Positions 46,197-58,013 of a stretch of DNA of 64,000 bases are shown in pieces. Numbering within the stretch: position 1 is the first letter of the stretch; each line of letters begins with the position of its first letter. The notes below the pieces were generated by a model. That model did not search any database. It was not told the origin of the DNA and saw only the letters and a list, made by a program, of their open reading frames with translations. Source of the stretch: Scytalidium lignicola (lineage: Eukaryota > Ascomycota > Leotiomycetes); the NCBI GenBank assembly GCA_002812745.2, contig NCSJ02000139.1, forward strand, positions 1 to 64,000. The letters run 5' to 3'. Position numbers and translations under genes: made by a program.

Positions 46197-48809
46197 ATGC
46201 AACGAAATTATTCCCACCAGAGGCCCAACTTAGGTGCCACCTTCTACCCCGGCGGCACCGACGATTATTACATGCCAGTTGTCTCTCCAACCCCACAAAG
46301 GTACGCACCAACAAAAGTATTTTTATTTTTATTTTTTGTTCGATTCATAAGTGGATTTGTGAGCAGGATGTGTTGGAACCGAGCATACTGATCATAAATG
46401 CAGGATTATGCCAGAAGTCCCTTCAAACATCCAAGAAAATTTGGCTCAACTTGAACTCGAAACAAATCATCCAAGGGACATCGCTTCTCGAACCACCTCC
46501 GCCCAAGCTTCCTCATTCATGACTTCAAATCCTCCCCGGGGGCAGCGCCATAGTGGTGGATCGGGATATGCTGGAAGTCAAGAAAATTCAAATGCTTTAG
46601 GATATGGCCAGTTTTCTCAGGGAGTCGCTCCAGCGCTTCCATCCCCAAAGNTTTTCTCCATTTCCCAAACCCCGCAATGCTGGTCCGAATGTGCCGCCAT
46701 CCGATGAAGAAAAAGAAGGAGTCTTAGAAAGGGTGAGAGCTTCGATTGTTTCCTCAACCAATCCGGAATCGCAGTTGGACTGGGCCCAAGATGCTCTTGC
46801 ATATGTTGAAATCGCGCAAGAAGATGCTCTACGCAATCAGCCAGAAGGCGCAACTGCAAGACCCTTTACACCAAGGGTTGAGCATGAGCTCCGTGAAGAA
46901 GCTATCGGTATTGTTACGCACCTTGCCAATCAAGGGCACCCTAAAGCGGAGTTCATGGTAGCTACATGGTTTGACTTTGCCAAGTTCGGATACCCAGAGG
47001 ATAAAAGAGAGGCATTTGACGGATATTGTCGGTCTGCTGCAAAGGGCTATTCCCGTGCGGAATATAGGATTGGCATGCAGCTTGAGGAACAGGGGGATAT
47101 GGCTAAAGCTATACAGCACTACAAAGCCGGCCTTACAATGGGGGATTCTGCTGCGCACTACAGGATGGGGATGATGATTATGCTTGGCCAAAACGGTCAA
47201 CCTCAGGACTGGAGACATGGTATAGAACTTATCCGGTTTGCTGCAGACACTGCAGATGAGAACGCACCTCAAGGTGCTTACGTATATGGGATGCTCCTTT
47301 CCCGTGAGCTGCCAAATGTAGATCCCCCGGATGACTTTCTAGCTTACGATGTGTATGGGGCGAAACAATACATTGAGAAGGCTGCGTATCTTGGATTTTC
47401 AAAAGCTCAGCTGAAAATGGCCCAGGCATACGAGTTATGTCAACTCGGTTGTGAGTTTGATCCTACACTCTCCTTGCACTATAGTGCTCTAGCATCACGT
47501 CAAGGTGAAGCGGAAGCGGATATGGCAATCAGCAAATGGTTCCTCTGTGGTTACGAAGGTGTCTTTGATAAGAATGAAGAGCTCGCATTCATTTACGCAA
47601 AACGTGCTGCCCAATCAAATATGTCAACCGCGGAGTTTGCCATAGGCTACTTCTACGAAGTTGGCATATATGTACCAGTTGACCTCGAACAAGCGCGGTT
47701 CTGGTACCAGAGAGCGGCAGATCATGGCAATGCCGAGGCAATTCAAAGAGTGGAAAGTATTGTGAAGAATAGGACGCTGTCGAAAACTGATCATGAACAA
47801 GTGGCTCTAACCCGGATCAAGTCCCGTTATGGATCACAACGTGGAACTAGACCTTCGCGATTCAAGGAGCGGCTCAGCTCATTGCCTGCAACATCTGAGG
47901 AACAGGCGGTTAATCAAGACCCAAATAGTCGCTCTCCAGGGAGAGGACAACCGGCTGGATATCGACCTCGAAGCAGTGGACGCGGGGGCGGTGCTCCTTA
48001 TCCCGAGGACCACACTGTTCCTCAAGGTTCCGCTGTTCCATACCCAGATGATAATTCTCCTTATTACAATCCCAATATCCAAGGGCCTCTAGCCGACCGC
48101 CCATCCTCAGCTTTTGGGCATGGTAGTAATGGTCTTGGTTCGGCACAACAAATGCGACCTTCTAGCAGTATGAGCAATTTATCGGTACAGGACGGGCGAG
48201 GAAACTATGGTGGAGGGCGAGCAATTTCCACTGGCCAAAATCCAAACAATTATCGTGGACCTCCTTCTCCTGGACTTAGAGGGCCTCCCTCGCCTGGGTT
48301 TCCTCCTCGTGGGCCAGGTTCGCCAGGCTTTGGTCCTCGAACCGGGCCATCAAACTACAATCCTGCAGTTAACAAGTTGCAAAAGTCCCCCCCAGGCAGA
48401 GCAGCACCCCAACAGCCACCAGCTCAAGGCTACGGTCGCCAAGGCGATCAAGGTCCAGAATTATACCCAGCACCTTTGAAGCAGCAAAGCCGCCCCGAGC
48501 GACTTAGTTCTTTGCCTCCACGATTATCTCAAAACCAACAATCCTCTAGACCAGACAGGACAGACTCAATGAATAGACCTACACAGCAAGGGCCAGGTGG
48601 ATCAGGCTCTCGACCTTCCTCTAGTGCTGCGGGAGGACCAACAGGAGCTGCCCCGCCTGCATCACATAAGGGTCCGAGTAAGGGTCCGAGTACCTTTGAA
48701 GAGATGGGCATTCCAACTGCCACTCAAGAGAATGAATGTGTAAGTCACTAGCTTCTCCCCTTTGATATTAGCTTACCTTTTACTAATTATTAATCAGGTT
48801 GTCATGTGA
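46197..48809 (+). CDS. CHS4: chitin synthase regulator Chs4/Skt5 with Sel1 repeats and C-terminal CaaX
   Basis: Activates class IV chitin synthase (Chs3) and links it to the septin ring at bud necks or septa. Exons 46197-46300, 46404-48739 and 48798-48809 total 816 residues once the N at 46,651 is removed. The N-terminal third is disordered. About seven Sel1 repeats follow (EAIGIVTHLANQGHPKAEFMVA, AAKGYSRAEYRIGMQLEEQ, KAAYLGFSKAQLKMAQAYE, AADHGNAEAIQRV). The C-terminal third is Pro/Gly/Ser-rich. The large exon ends in codon TGT at GTAAGT; splicing to the last 12-nt exon gives ENECVVM-stop, so the protein ends in the CaaX box CVVM, like yeast Chs4. Reading through the donor instead would give CVSH and lose the box. 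Confidence 0.93.
46651..46651. other. ambiguous base inside CHS4
   Basis: Single N between CCAAAG and TTTTCTCC. Removing it joins PSPK to FSPFPKPRN in one frame and makes the whole CDS divisible by three. Confidence 0.88.
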
Positions 48810-49327
48810 TGATACTAGTCGAGGAGGAGACTCTAGATACGTTGCAATAGTAGATGGTACTTTCTGATATAAGTACACTAGGAGGTACGAAGTACCGCAT
48901 GGAGCATAGCTTTGGCGTTATGGGAACTGAAAGATATATTCACATAAATTTGTCTTCTTAAACTTTTGGCATGTACTTTGATTACCACGCCGCGGCTTCT
49001 ATCAATATCGATACCCAGTTGCTAAGCGGTAAACTATATTCTGGGAACCTTTTTAATATGCACTCTTTTTAGACCTTTTTGTTTAGATTTACAAGGTTGC
49101 AGTATTGATTGCCGAGTATGAGGAAGTGGTATCAGGATCCAACCGACTTCTTTACAAAATCAGCTGTCATTTTTTTTCATTTCCCAACATTGCCTCGGAG
49201 CTAGTTAACCTTGTATAACTCATCTCGCGGATATCTTTTTTGATTAATCAAGACAGCTATTACAAATCTTTTTCCACGTCTCCTTCCTCTCGACATTATC
49301 CCACATTCTTATCCCAATCTCCAAAAA
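48810..49327. other. spacer between CHS4 and HOP2
   Basis: 518 bp, AT-rich, holding the CHS4 3' end and HOP2 promoter. Nothing specific is visible. Confidence 0.4.
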
Positions 49328-50393
49328 ATGGCACCCCGTGCTCCTAAATCCAACCAAACCTCCGCATCCAACACATCTAGTGCCAAAGAATCCACAATAG
49401 CAGTCAACAGCAGCTCACACAAACCAGAGAAAGTAACCAAATCCTCCACCAGCAGCAGTAGCAGCAGTAGTGGAGGAGGACCTCTGACTGGAAATGCTGC
49501 TAGCGAGTTAATCTTGGAGTATTTGACGCAACAGAATCGGCCATACAGCGCGACGGAGATTAGTGCTAATCTACATAACAAGGTATGCAAGTTTTTCACT
49601 TTCAGTCTTGGGGGTTTTCAGCGGGAGATATGTAGGATTGATAGATCATTAAGTTGTCACACCAAGAGGACGAAGCTAGCCTTGTATTGTATTGACGTTG
49701 ATATCAAAGATGGCTAACATATGAGTTGCAACTTCGGTATATCTAGGTTACAAAGGCCAATGCTGATAAGATACTGAAGGATATGGAAAAGAAGGGACTT
49801 ATTATGGGGAAGGCAACCAAGGGCGATGCGAAGGGTAGTCAGTGGGTTTTCTGGTGTCTGCAGGTGAGGATATATATATGTAGAAACCTTGACTCCCTCC
49901 ATCTCAACGAAAATATTTCTGTGGATGTTTTATTACAAGTATAGTTCAGCTTCTCTCTCCACACTTGCTAACGCTATTTTTCCTGCTTAAGGACTCTTCG
50001 ACACCGTCTACACCAGCAGATCTCGCCGCAATGAACTCTACAATCAATAATCTGCGCGAGACGTTACCACTGCTTAAAACTCGACAAAAGGAACTAAGCA
50101 CACGTCTCAATACAGTTCGTTCCGCACCAACGACTTCCGAACTGCGCGCCTTGATTCGATCGCTCTCGGTCCAGCGTCAGGAGAAAGAAGCGAGGCTGGC
50201 AGCATTGAAGGATGGAAGTGTGGAGAAGGTCAGTAAGGAGGAGATGGAGAAGACGGAGGGGGAGTGGAGAGTTTGGGAAAGGGCTGGGAGGATCAGGAAG
50301 AAGTGTTTTGTTGAACTTGAGGCTACGCTGGTTGAGGCTGGGATAGGCAAAGAAGAGCTTTGGGAAAAGGCGGGGATTGAGGATGTTGAGTGA
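49328..50393 (+). CDS. HOP2: meiotic homologous-pairing protein Hop2 (TBPIP)
   Basis: With Mnd1, stimulates Dmc1/Rad51 strand invasion so that recombination occurs between homologues. Exons 49328-49582, 49747-49863 and 49992-50393 give 257 residues. A Ser-rich N-terminal extension of about 55 residues (TSSSSSSSGGG) precedes the winged helix SELILEYLTQQNRPYSATEISANLHNKVTKANADKILKDM and GSQWVFWCLQ, the DNA-binding part. The second half is coiled coil (TINNLRETLPLLKTRQKELSTRLN) and a C-terminal helix (WRVWERAGRIRKKCFVELEATLVE). Exon 3 uses an AAG acceptor. The Ser-rich extension is longer than in yeast or mouse Hop2. Confidence 0.93.
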
Positions 50394-50942
50394 TTGAAAG
50401 GTTAGTGATGGCTTTCAAGAGGTTGATATTATTGTTGTAGATCAATAGGGAGGGCATATGGTTGGTAGTATTGGAGCTTTAGACTTTTGCTTGGGTCTTT
50501 TCTTTTCTTTTCTTTTTTAATACAGGGCTTAAAATGGAGAGAAAGGGAGCATGAAGATAAAAATTATAGCTTGATATTACGAAAAGTCATTGCTCTGATA
50601 ATTATTCACATAGCTAACTATCAAGCTCACAATAGCTATACAAACTAATTCTACTATACCTGACACTTGTAAAATGCATCTCTCAAAACAAAAGGCCAAT
50701 AATTATTGGCTGCCCAATTACATACACACAATAATACCTAATCCAAAATCGATAAGACAAATCCCCCCTCCATTTTATTTCTCCAAAGAGAGAACAGAAA
50801 GAAAAAAAAAGTAAACCCCCACGTTCTCCAAACGAACGCAGTATTAGCTCTAGCCAAAATATATAAAAACCAAATCCAATACAGAAAAAAAAAAGGGGGG
50901 GGGTAGGCNANCAANGATGCAATAACATGATATAGGTATCTC
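50394..50942. other. convergent spacer with low-complexity tract and ambiguous bases
   Basis: Between the HOP2 and DET1-like stop codons. A run of A followed by nine G (about 50,884-50,902) abuts three N at 50,909, 50,911 and 50,915, so the local sequence is unreliable. Confidence 0.6.
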
Positions 50943-52721
50943 TTAATAAACACTACCGCTAATACTTTGCTCTTTATCCTTCATTTCCTTTAATTCCTGG
51001 TCTTCAGGATCATTATCTGCTTCCTCTGCGTGGTTCTCGTAATCTAGATTATCCTCATGCTCGCTACAAAGTGCACTAGGGTCGCTGTGATCTCCTAATG
51101 CATCAGCCTTCGCTCCATGGCCCATACCTGAAGGTCTTCTGCCCTCATTGTGCTCATTCTCGTAATCGGCATCGCTAGAGTATGAATTTGAACGTCCATG
51201 TCCACGACCATGGTTATGTCCATGACCGTGGCCATTCGTGATACTGTGCAACTTTCCAACTAGGCTCTGAACTTTAATATTCTTCCCTTTTGCTAATCTC
51301 TTTCGCGTATCCTCTTCAGCGCTGAATTCTGTATCGCTGCCAGCATTGCTGGTGTTCCCGCTTGCGGTGCCGCCAAAATCTCTCCCTATTTGCTTGACTG
51401 ACAATAAGTTGGCATTATTCGCAGGGCTTTTAAGGTGTTGTCGGAGCCTGTCGTCAACAGATATAAAACTCGGAGTGCCATCTGGGCTTGAAACGACTTC
51501 CTCTCGACTCTTCGATAAGTCTAATGCAGGAGGTACTAGTTCCTGACCGCGAGGATCATCTATATCTTCCTCGTCTGAAGATTGCCATCGACGCGCTGGT
51601 TGACGGCGGAATAGGAGACTATCTCCAGAACTATTAGTTGGCGACGCAGAAGGTGAGGCTCGACCATTAAGTTGCATAGCACGCATGGAGTTCTCCTTCT
51701 TAAAGGAATGCTTTCCGTGCTCACAGCCGTTGGGACAACCGCCCCACCTCTTCCTGAAAGGGACGGTTGGCAATATTTGTACAAGCTTGTCCTTGTCCTT
51801 ATCATTCTTGTCCCTATCTGTTCCTACCTGTTTCTCCTTTTCCTTCAGTGCAGCCAAGCGATCGCGCTTGAGGTCTGACCAAGTGCGAAGCTGATTCTCT
51901 AGAATATACTTTCCTGAATCAGGCTGTTTGCGCATGATCAGGAATTCGCAGTGGTTTACGTTTCGGAGGTCCTCGAAGTATTCAACACTGAAATGGTACC
52001 ATTTCATTAAGAAGACACGGCTCATAAGCCCATGTGTCACTGTAGTTTTGTTAGAACCTATTCCAAGGTTAAAAGACGAAATAGAAGTAAATAACCAACC
52101 TAATACGCAAACACTAGCAAAATCATCCTCTCCAAACTGCCTCCACAAACTCTCGTTAAATCCGCTGACACGATCGTATGCGTCCGCAGCAGACTCTCCG
52201 TTCGGGATCCGATAAAAGAAATGTCCATAGTCAGCTCTTTCTTGCCACATTCTCTCCATTTCTGCAGAACAGGGTTGGAAGTTTCCGAAGTCCTGCTCTC
52301 TCAACCTAGGTTCTTCATATACTTTTATTTTGTGGCGAGGAAATGGCGATGGGGAAGGGTCATCTGAAGTCAAAGTCGACAAGATACCTTCTGTAGTTTC
52401 TCGTGTGCGTCTATAGGGCGACGTAAAAAAGTGTAGGGTATCATCTGCTCGTAGCATGGATCGTAACCGCCGTCCAGCCTCGTATGCTTGGGTCCAGCCA
52501 TCTTGTGTTAACTTAACCCTGTGGTCCGGGATTGTCTGGTGTATGTCACGATTTTCTACTTTAGTTAGTAATTAATAGAACTCTGATAAGATAACCAATA
52601 ATAAAAGAGTCAGAGCATGGGGCTCTAGTCATAGATCTCGCATCCTGGAGGTGAGGGGAAACTCACTGTTTCCTTCCGATTGGGCATGTCTGATCACTAT
52701 TATCATACGTGGCTTTCCCAT
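50943..52721 (-). CDS. DET1-like histidine phosphatase (phosphoglycerate mutase family)
   Basis: Branch-2-like histidine phosphatase similar to yeast Det1 (acid phosphatase acting in sterol transport between plasma membrane and ER). Exons 52721-52667, 52555-52100 and 52039-50943 give 535 residues. The catalytic RHG box is IVIRHAQSEGN (RHA variant, as in some family members) near residue 10, followed by SPYRRTRET, LREQDFGNFQ, the GES motif in IPNGESAADAYDRV, and VTHGLMSRVFLM across the second intron. The catalytic domain ends near residue 240. The remaining 290 residues are disordered, with a basic Lys/Asp stretch and a His/Gly-rich run (HGHGHNHGRGHGRS), far longer than yeast Det1 (334 residues). 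Substrate is not evident from sequence. Confidence 0.85.
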
Positions 52722-53744
52722 TGTGTTCAAAATGTAATACCTAACGAAAGTCTCTTTTATTTAGAAAGACAGTTAACAACTGAGAAAGATCTATGTACAA
52801 GTGCTTTTATATTGTTGGGATCTTTCTGTTTCAGCCGTGTAAGAACATGCTTCAATTCGGCAGTAGTAAACGACCCTTATCGATTTGCTCGCTAGATCGC
52901 GGGAGTGCCCGTATCATATTTACACCGGCTGTCAAGAGGATTACAGTTAATCCATGCTTGACAGCCTTGCGCTTCTATCAACGTTCCATCCTCAAAATAC
53001 CCTACTTAATAGGAAGTTGCTTCTCTTGCTATCTTCTCTATACTCTAGAGAATATAATTCTTCTTCTATAGGAGCACTTTTGGATAAATCTCTCACTAGA
53101 ATCTAGCGTGGTGAGCTTCAGGAAGGACGATTAATGATTTCATCCAGATGAGGTTAGATTGCAATGTATGGACAAAAATAAAGTCTTATGAATCGCAGAT
53201 ATTGATCAATAAAGTTTGATATTATATAGTGTACGATTTCTATCAAGTCAAGAACTCTAACCAAATACGCTAACTACCATGTGTTTCTACATGTCTGGCT
53301 CGCAAATAAATTAGATTGATATATTTTCTCCGAGTATAAGCCAATGCCATAATTTCCACCTCATATTCAGCCTTAGCGAGCTCCGTCATTAATATAGCCC
53401 AATTTACTGATTCTGGAATATCATGCTACTGTTGTATCTACTTCGTAGTTTGCAAGGTGCGTAATAAAGTTGCTACTAAAACTGCGTGACTGGTCGCTGT
53501 GAAGAACTGTACCAGAAACGCCTGGACTTCGACGCGATCGCATCTTTAATCAATCCTGAACAATACTGCAAGGCTACTTCCTCTCAGATTAATTTTCACG
53601 ACACACGTTTTAGGCATCAACGAAACTGCCTCTGCTTTCTACATATCATTCCAAACTATTAATTAGTCAATTGTCCATTATATGGCAAGCCTTTACCGCA
53701 TTTAAGCCCATAGCCTCATCTCCATCTGAACGAACCTCACAACA
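52722..53744. other. 1 kb spacer between divergent genes
   Basis: Gene-free, AT-rich, divergent promoter region between the DET1-like gene and the PRKRIP1-like gene. A 92-codon frame (52793-53071) has no support. Confidence 0.4.
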
Positions 53745-54332
53745 ATGTCTGGAGGCATTCCAGAGAGTGTTCCCACTTCGCAAGATCCACGGTCAAAACG
53801 ACCTCTTAAGAAGAAGCGCGCCTTAACACCGACTTCAGAACAAGCATCCATAGTAGAAGCGCTCTTTGCCAAGCCCGACCGCGAAATCATCATTCCCTCG
53901 GGCTCTACCATCAAGAAATCCCACGTCTCAGCACCACCCGAAATCGTTGCGAATGTACAAGGAAGTAGTGCCGGTGCCGGCTCTGGGGAATTTCACGTAT
54001 ATAAGGCAGCACGAAGAAGAGAGTATGAGAGATTGAGGGCTATGGATGAGGATGTAAGGACTGAGAAGGAGCAGGAAGAGTTTGAGAGGGAGAAGAGAGA
54101 GCGGGCGGAGAAAGATGCGGAGAGAACCAGGAAGAATAGAGAGAAGAGGGACAAAAAGAATAAAAGAAAGAAGGGGGGGACAAAAATTCAAGATGTAGAG
54201 AAGGGAGGGGCTAATGAGGGGCTAAAGCCGAGAGCTATTAACAAAGATGAGAAAGATAACGGGGCAGCAGAAGGTGGCGAAACTACGAATGCTATCGACG
54301 AAGTTGGTGTGATCATACATGATGACGACTGA
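53745..54332 (+). CDS. PRKRIP1-like spliceosomal protein (DUF1168)
   Basis: Single-exon gene of 195 residues. The block GSSAGAGSGEFHVYKAARRREYERL (shown here only in part as SAGAGSGEFHVY and ARRREYERL, residues about 75-95) is the signature of the PRKRIP1/DUF1168 family. Human PRKRIP1 is a C*-complex spliceosome protein whose long helix bridges the U2 snRNP and the catalytic core. After it comes a highly charged single helix (EKEQEEFEREKRERAEKDAE) and a Lys-rich segment (KKNKRKKGG) that could be a nuclear signal. The acidic C-terminus ends DEVGVIIHDDD. It converges with CCT3, 177 bp apart. Confidence 0.9.
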   Translation: MSGGIPESVPTSQDPRSKRPLKKKRALTPTSEQASIVEALFAKPDREIIIPSGSTIKKSHVSAPPEIVANVQGSSAGAGSGEFHVYKAARRREYERLRAMDEDVRTEKEQEEFEREKRERAEKDAERTRKNREKRDKKNKRKKGGTKIQDVEKGGANEGLKPRAINKDEKDNGAAEGGETTNAIDEVGVIIHDDD

Positions 54333-54509
54333 AAGCGGATACAAAGCACGAAACGACAGGGCATTCGTAATTATTGACTGAGATACCACATGCTGGCAGC
54401 AGCAAGGGTAAGGACATGATCATGCATTACCTATCATTGACTTTCTATAGTATGGTACACAGGTATGCTAGCTATCACGTCCACAGTGGCTCAAGAAAAG
54501 CTGTCATAT

Positions 54510-56411
54510 TCATTCCTCTCCGCCAGCCATTGGACCACCACTGCCAGCTTGTCTAGCAGCTTTAGCGCTACATATATCATCTACTCTCAAAAGTAGGCAA
54601 GCAGACTACGTCATGTATTAGTATTATGTATAAACCAAAAAATGAATATTGCATATACCTCAATCGCTGTCTTGATGCTTTGTTCTTTAACAGCCTCTGG
54701 TTCCCATACTCCGTACTCCTTCATATCAACAATCTTTCCTGTGTCGCCATCTATTCCCCATGTGCTATGGCCCTCAACATGCTTTGCCCGTAACGCAGTA
54801 AGAACTCGAACAGGGTTAGCTCCAGCGTTCTGGATGAGTGTTCGAGGGATGACTTCTAGGGAATCAGCAACAGCTTTATAAGGCCACTGCTGTACACCCT
54901 CGATGCTCTTCGCCAGTTGGCTTAATCGCACAGCGACAGCCATCTCTGTAGCACCACCACCGGGAGACAATCTAGGATGGAACATAACATTGCGAGCCAC
55001 AGACATAGCATCAGCGAGGTTTCGGTCGATCTCATTTAGAATGTCTTTCGATGGCCCTCGGAGCAATATCGTGCAAGCTCTGGGATTTTTGCATTTCGTA
55101 AGGAAGGTGAAATACTCATCACCTATCTTTTCGATTTCAAAAAGTCCACAGCCTGTGCCAACATCAGATTCCTGAAGATCCTCAACGCGGTTGACAATGG
55201 TTGCGCCAGTAGCTCTAGCTACTCTGTTGTTATCTGTCTTTCTCACACGACGGAGAGCGGTGACATCGGCTTTCATCAAGTAGTGTTGCGCCAAATCTGT
55301 AACAAGTCAATATAGTCTCCTACCAGGAATTCACAAAAGAGAGCTTACCAGATACACCCTTCTCAGTGATAACCAAATCAGGTTTGACCGCCAGAATGGC
55401 ATCAACCATACGTTTGACTTGTTCCTCCTCAATCTGCAGTATCTTGTTCCAGTCTTCCTCTTTGCTGATTTCGATGTTCGTTTGTGACTCTCCCTTTTTG
55501 TATTCTAGAGTACAATCTAAAAGAACAATTCTAGGATTCTCTATCCTTCGTCTCATCTTAGGATGGGTGATATCCTTGTTGAGCATGACGCCATCTAAAA
55601 CTCTGCTGTCTTCAATTTCCCCACCTGGGATTTTCTCAACTCTAGCATATCTCTTGATATCAACTTCTTTCTTGCCACCACCGATATCAAATGTAACTGT
55701 TCGTACAGCCTTCAGTGCTAGGTTGCACATAAGCTCCGACCATCTGGAGACAAATTTGGTGCCAATAGAAGAGGAGATCAGTTGGTACATAGCTTTGTCG
55801 TCATCAATATCTACTGGCAGAGAGACATCCTCGATAATCTCAAGAGCATCTTTTAAAGCGTGTTTGAAGGCAGATATGATAACCACAGGGTGAATATTTC
55901 GCTCTAATTGTGGAAGGGCCTGCGCAAGGATCTCACCAGCTGCATAAATTAGTCCAACTGTACATCAAAGTTATTAGAAATATCACTGACCAAGAATAAT
56001 AACGCTAGTAGTCCCGTCTCCAACTTCTTCATCCTGTGTCCTGCTTAACTCGATCATGCTCTTTGCCGCTGGATGCGAGACTTCGATTTCTCTTAAAATA
56101 GCATGGCCGTCATTCGTCAGGACAATACCTCCCATAGGATCTAACAACATCTTGAGCATGGCCTTGGGACCTAAACATGACCGAATGATATCTGCAACAC
56201 TTCTCAATATTAATCTCTATCCTTTTTGTGTTCCAGTTCGTCTAGCAACTTACGTTTTTGCAGCTGTAATATTAGAGAGCTGAGCCTTCCGTCCTGTTTG
56301 CCTTTCACCACTCTGGGTATCTGTGAGCTTCAGTCAGTATTCTCCTCTGTATTAAACAGAAAATATGGAGATTTGGAAGCACGCACTCATCACCACAACA
56401 GGAGCCTGCAT
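54510..56411 (-). CDS. CCT3: T-complex chaperonin subunit gamma (CCT3)
   Basis: One of eight subunits of the cytosolic TRiC/CCT chaperonin that folds actin and tubulin with ATP. Six exons (56411-56387, 56320-56254, 56199-55991, 55939-55349, 55296-54659, 54605-54510) close to 541 residues, the normal length. Conserved blocks: SNITAAKTVADIIRSCLGPKAM, DPMGGIVLTNDGHAILREI, RTQDEEVGDGTTSVIILG (catalytic Asp-containing GDGTT), PDLVITEKGVSDLAQHYL, NNRVARATGATIV, MFHPRLSPGGGATEM and YGVWEPEAVKEQSIKTAIE. The first exon encodes only eight residues (MQAPVVVM), like CCT3 elsewhere. The C-terminal tail is Gly-rich (GSGGPMAGGEE). Confidence 0.97.
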
Positions 56412-56907
56412 CTTGAAGGCCTGTTGGAAGACTCCACAAAAACAAAAAGGCTAGATTTATATCTTAAAGGTTCTCTAACAATGTTTGACTTAGGACTCGG
56501 CGCAGTAGACTCTGTTCAAACTTTTTGGTGGGGTTTGCAGCTTGGAGCTTTGCGCGTGAATGAATTTAGATGTCGCGTTCTAAAATCTCTGTGCACGGAC
56601 CAGTAGAAGCTTCTCACCTCTTCAGGATGGCAAGGCTGAGATTTAATAACTCAACAATTTACGGGTTGTTTGCATAGAGAATCTATCTGCCACTCTCACG
56701 TATAAAACCATTATTAAATGCAATGGATATTATCATGTCTTAATATCTCAAAATTCATTCGAAATTATTGTCTAACTGACAACTTTTATTTCTTGCCTGT
56801 GAGGAATAGGCCTGATGTAAGCCATGGGGTATATTGGTATATCGGTTATATTTATCATACATTATATATTCACATAGAGCTTGATGCCAGCATCAAGATC
56901 GCCATAT
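56412..56907. promoter_or_regulatory. CCT3 promoter and SDR 3' flank
   Basis: About 500 bp, AT-rich toward the SDR end. No gene. A specific promoter motif was not recognised. Confidence 0.4.
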
Positions 56908-58013
56908 CTATATTAGTGATTCCTTCTTTCCAACTTCTCTCCCCACAAAGTTCTTCATCGCTGTGTCTACCCCACAGAGTTTCCTAAGGATAGTCTGTAC
57001 ACCAACTGGCATTACATTCATCCAATCAACCCATCTTGCATATAACGGCATTGCCAGATTTGCGCTCGAGCCTGAATCGATAGCAGCTATGACCTCCTTA
57101 GCTACGTCAACAGGTTCAATAACAGGCGCAAAAAAACTTGACGGAGTTCGAACACCATTGAATAATGGAGTGCTCAGCTGTCCAGGGGAGACTAATATAG
57201 TCTTGATGTCTAGGAAAGATTTCAGCTCCGCTGAGATGGATTTGTGCAGCGCGGTGATAGCCGCTTTCGATGCTGAATAGTCAGACAGCTGCGCGGCTCC
57301 AACTTGCCCGAGAACGCTGGACATAGATACTATTGTGCCTTTCTTCTCTCGAATCATGCCGGGAAGGAAGGTCTTAATGGTATAGAAGTGGGACAAGAGA
57401 TTCACTCGAAAGTTGCGCTCAATGGCATCAAGATCCAAGTCCATGAGAGATTTACCATTAACAATAGCGGCATTGTTGATTAGAATGGTTGGAGTACCGA
57501 GCTGTATTTGATTAGCAACGCCATTAAAATAATAACGAGGAAACGCACATCTCTTTCAATCTCAACTGCCACGCGCGCGACTTGTTCTTTATCCCCAACA
57601 TCACACTTGTACGCAGTAACTCCCCTGGCCTCGCCAGCCTCCAGGTCTCTGACATCAAGAACAGCCACTGTTGCGCCTCTCATGCCATATACTTCAGCAA
57701 TTAATAATCCTAACCCTGTCGCTCCTCCTGTAATCACGATGACTTCATCCGACAGATCTACCTTGCGGGGTTTCGAGTATGCGATCTGTTTATTAAGAAC
57801 CCCAAGGAAATATAGCATTGTCAAGAACGCGGCATAGCCGATAGTAACTTGCATAGCAGTATGGTGCCATGGCGTAGCCTGCGCACGTAGACAGAGCGGA
57901 AGCATCCATGCTACAAATGGATGAAGAAAGGTTATGTTAAGGACTTTGAGGAAGAGATCGATGGAGAAAGGTTGGGCCCATGGGAGGTCCTGACCTCGGG
58001 ATGGGTATTCCAT
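56908..58013 (-). CDS. membrane-anchored short-chain dehydrogenase (SDR16C-like)
   Basis: Exons 58013-57549 and 57501-56908 give 352 residues. Two hydrophobic segments in the first 80 residues (ITFLHPFVAWMLPLCL and VTIGYAAFLTMLYFLGVL) should anchor it in the ER or lipid droplets. The Rossmann core shows VIVITGGATGLG (cofactor loop), VLDVRD (acidic, suggesting NAD preference), LINNAAIV, active-site MSSVLGQ Ser, YSASKAA Tyr-Lys and the VSPGQLSTPLF loop. This layout fits SDR16C enzymes that act on retinoids, sterols or long-chain alcohols, but the substrate cannot be told from sequence. All catalytic residues are present. Confidence 0.9.
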
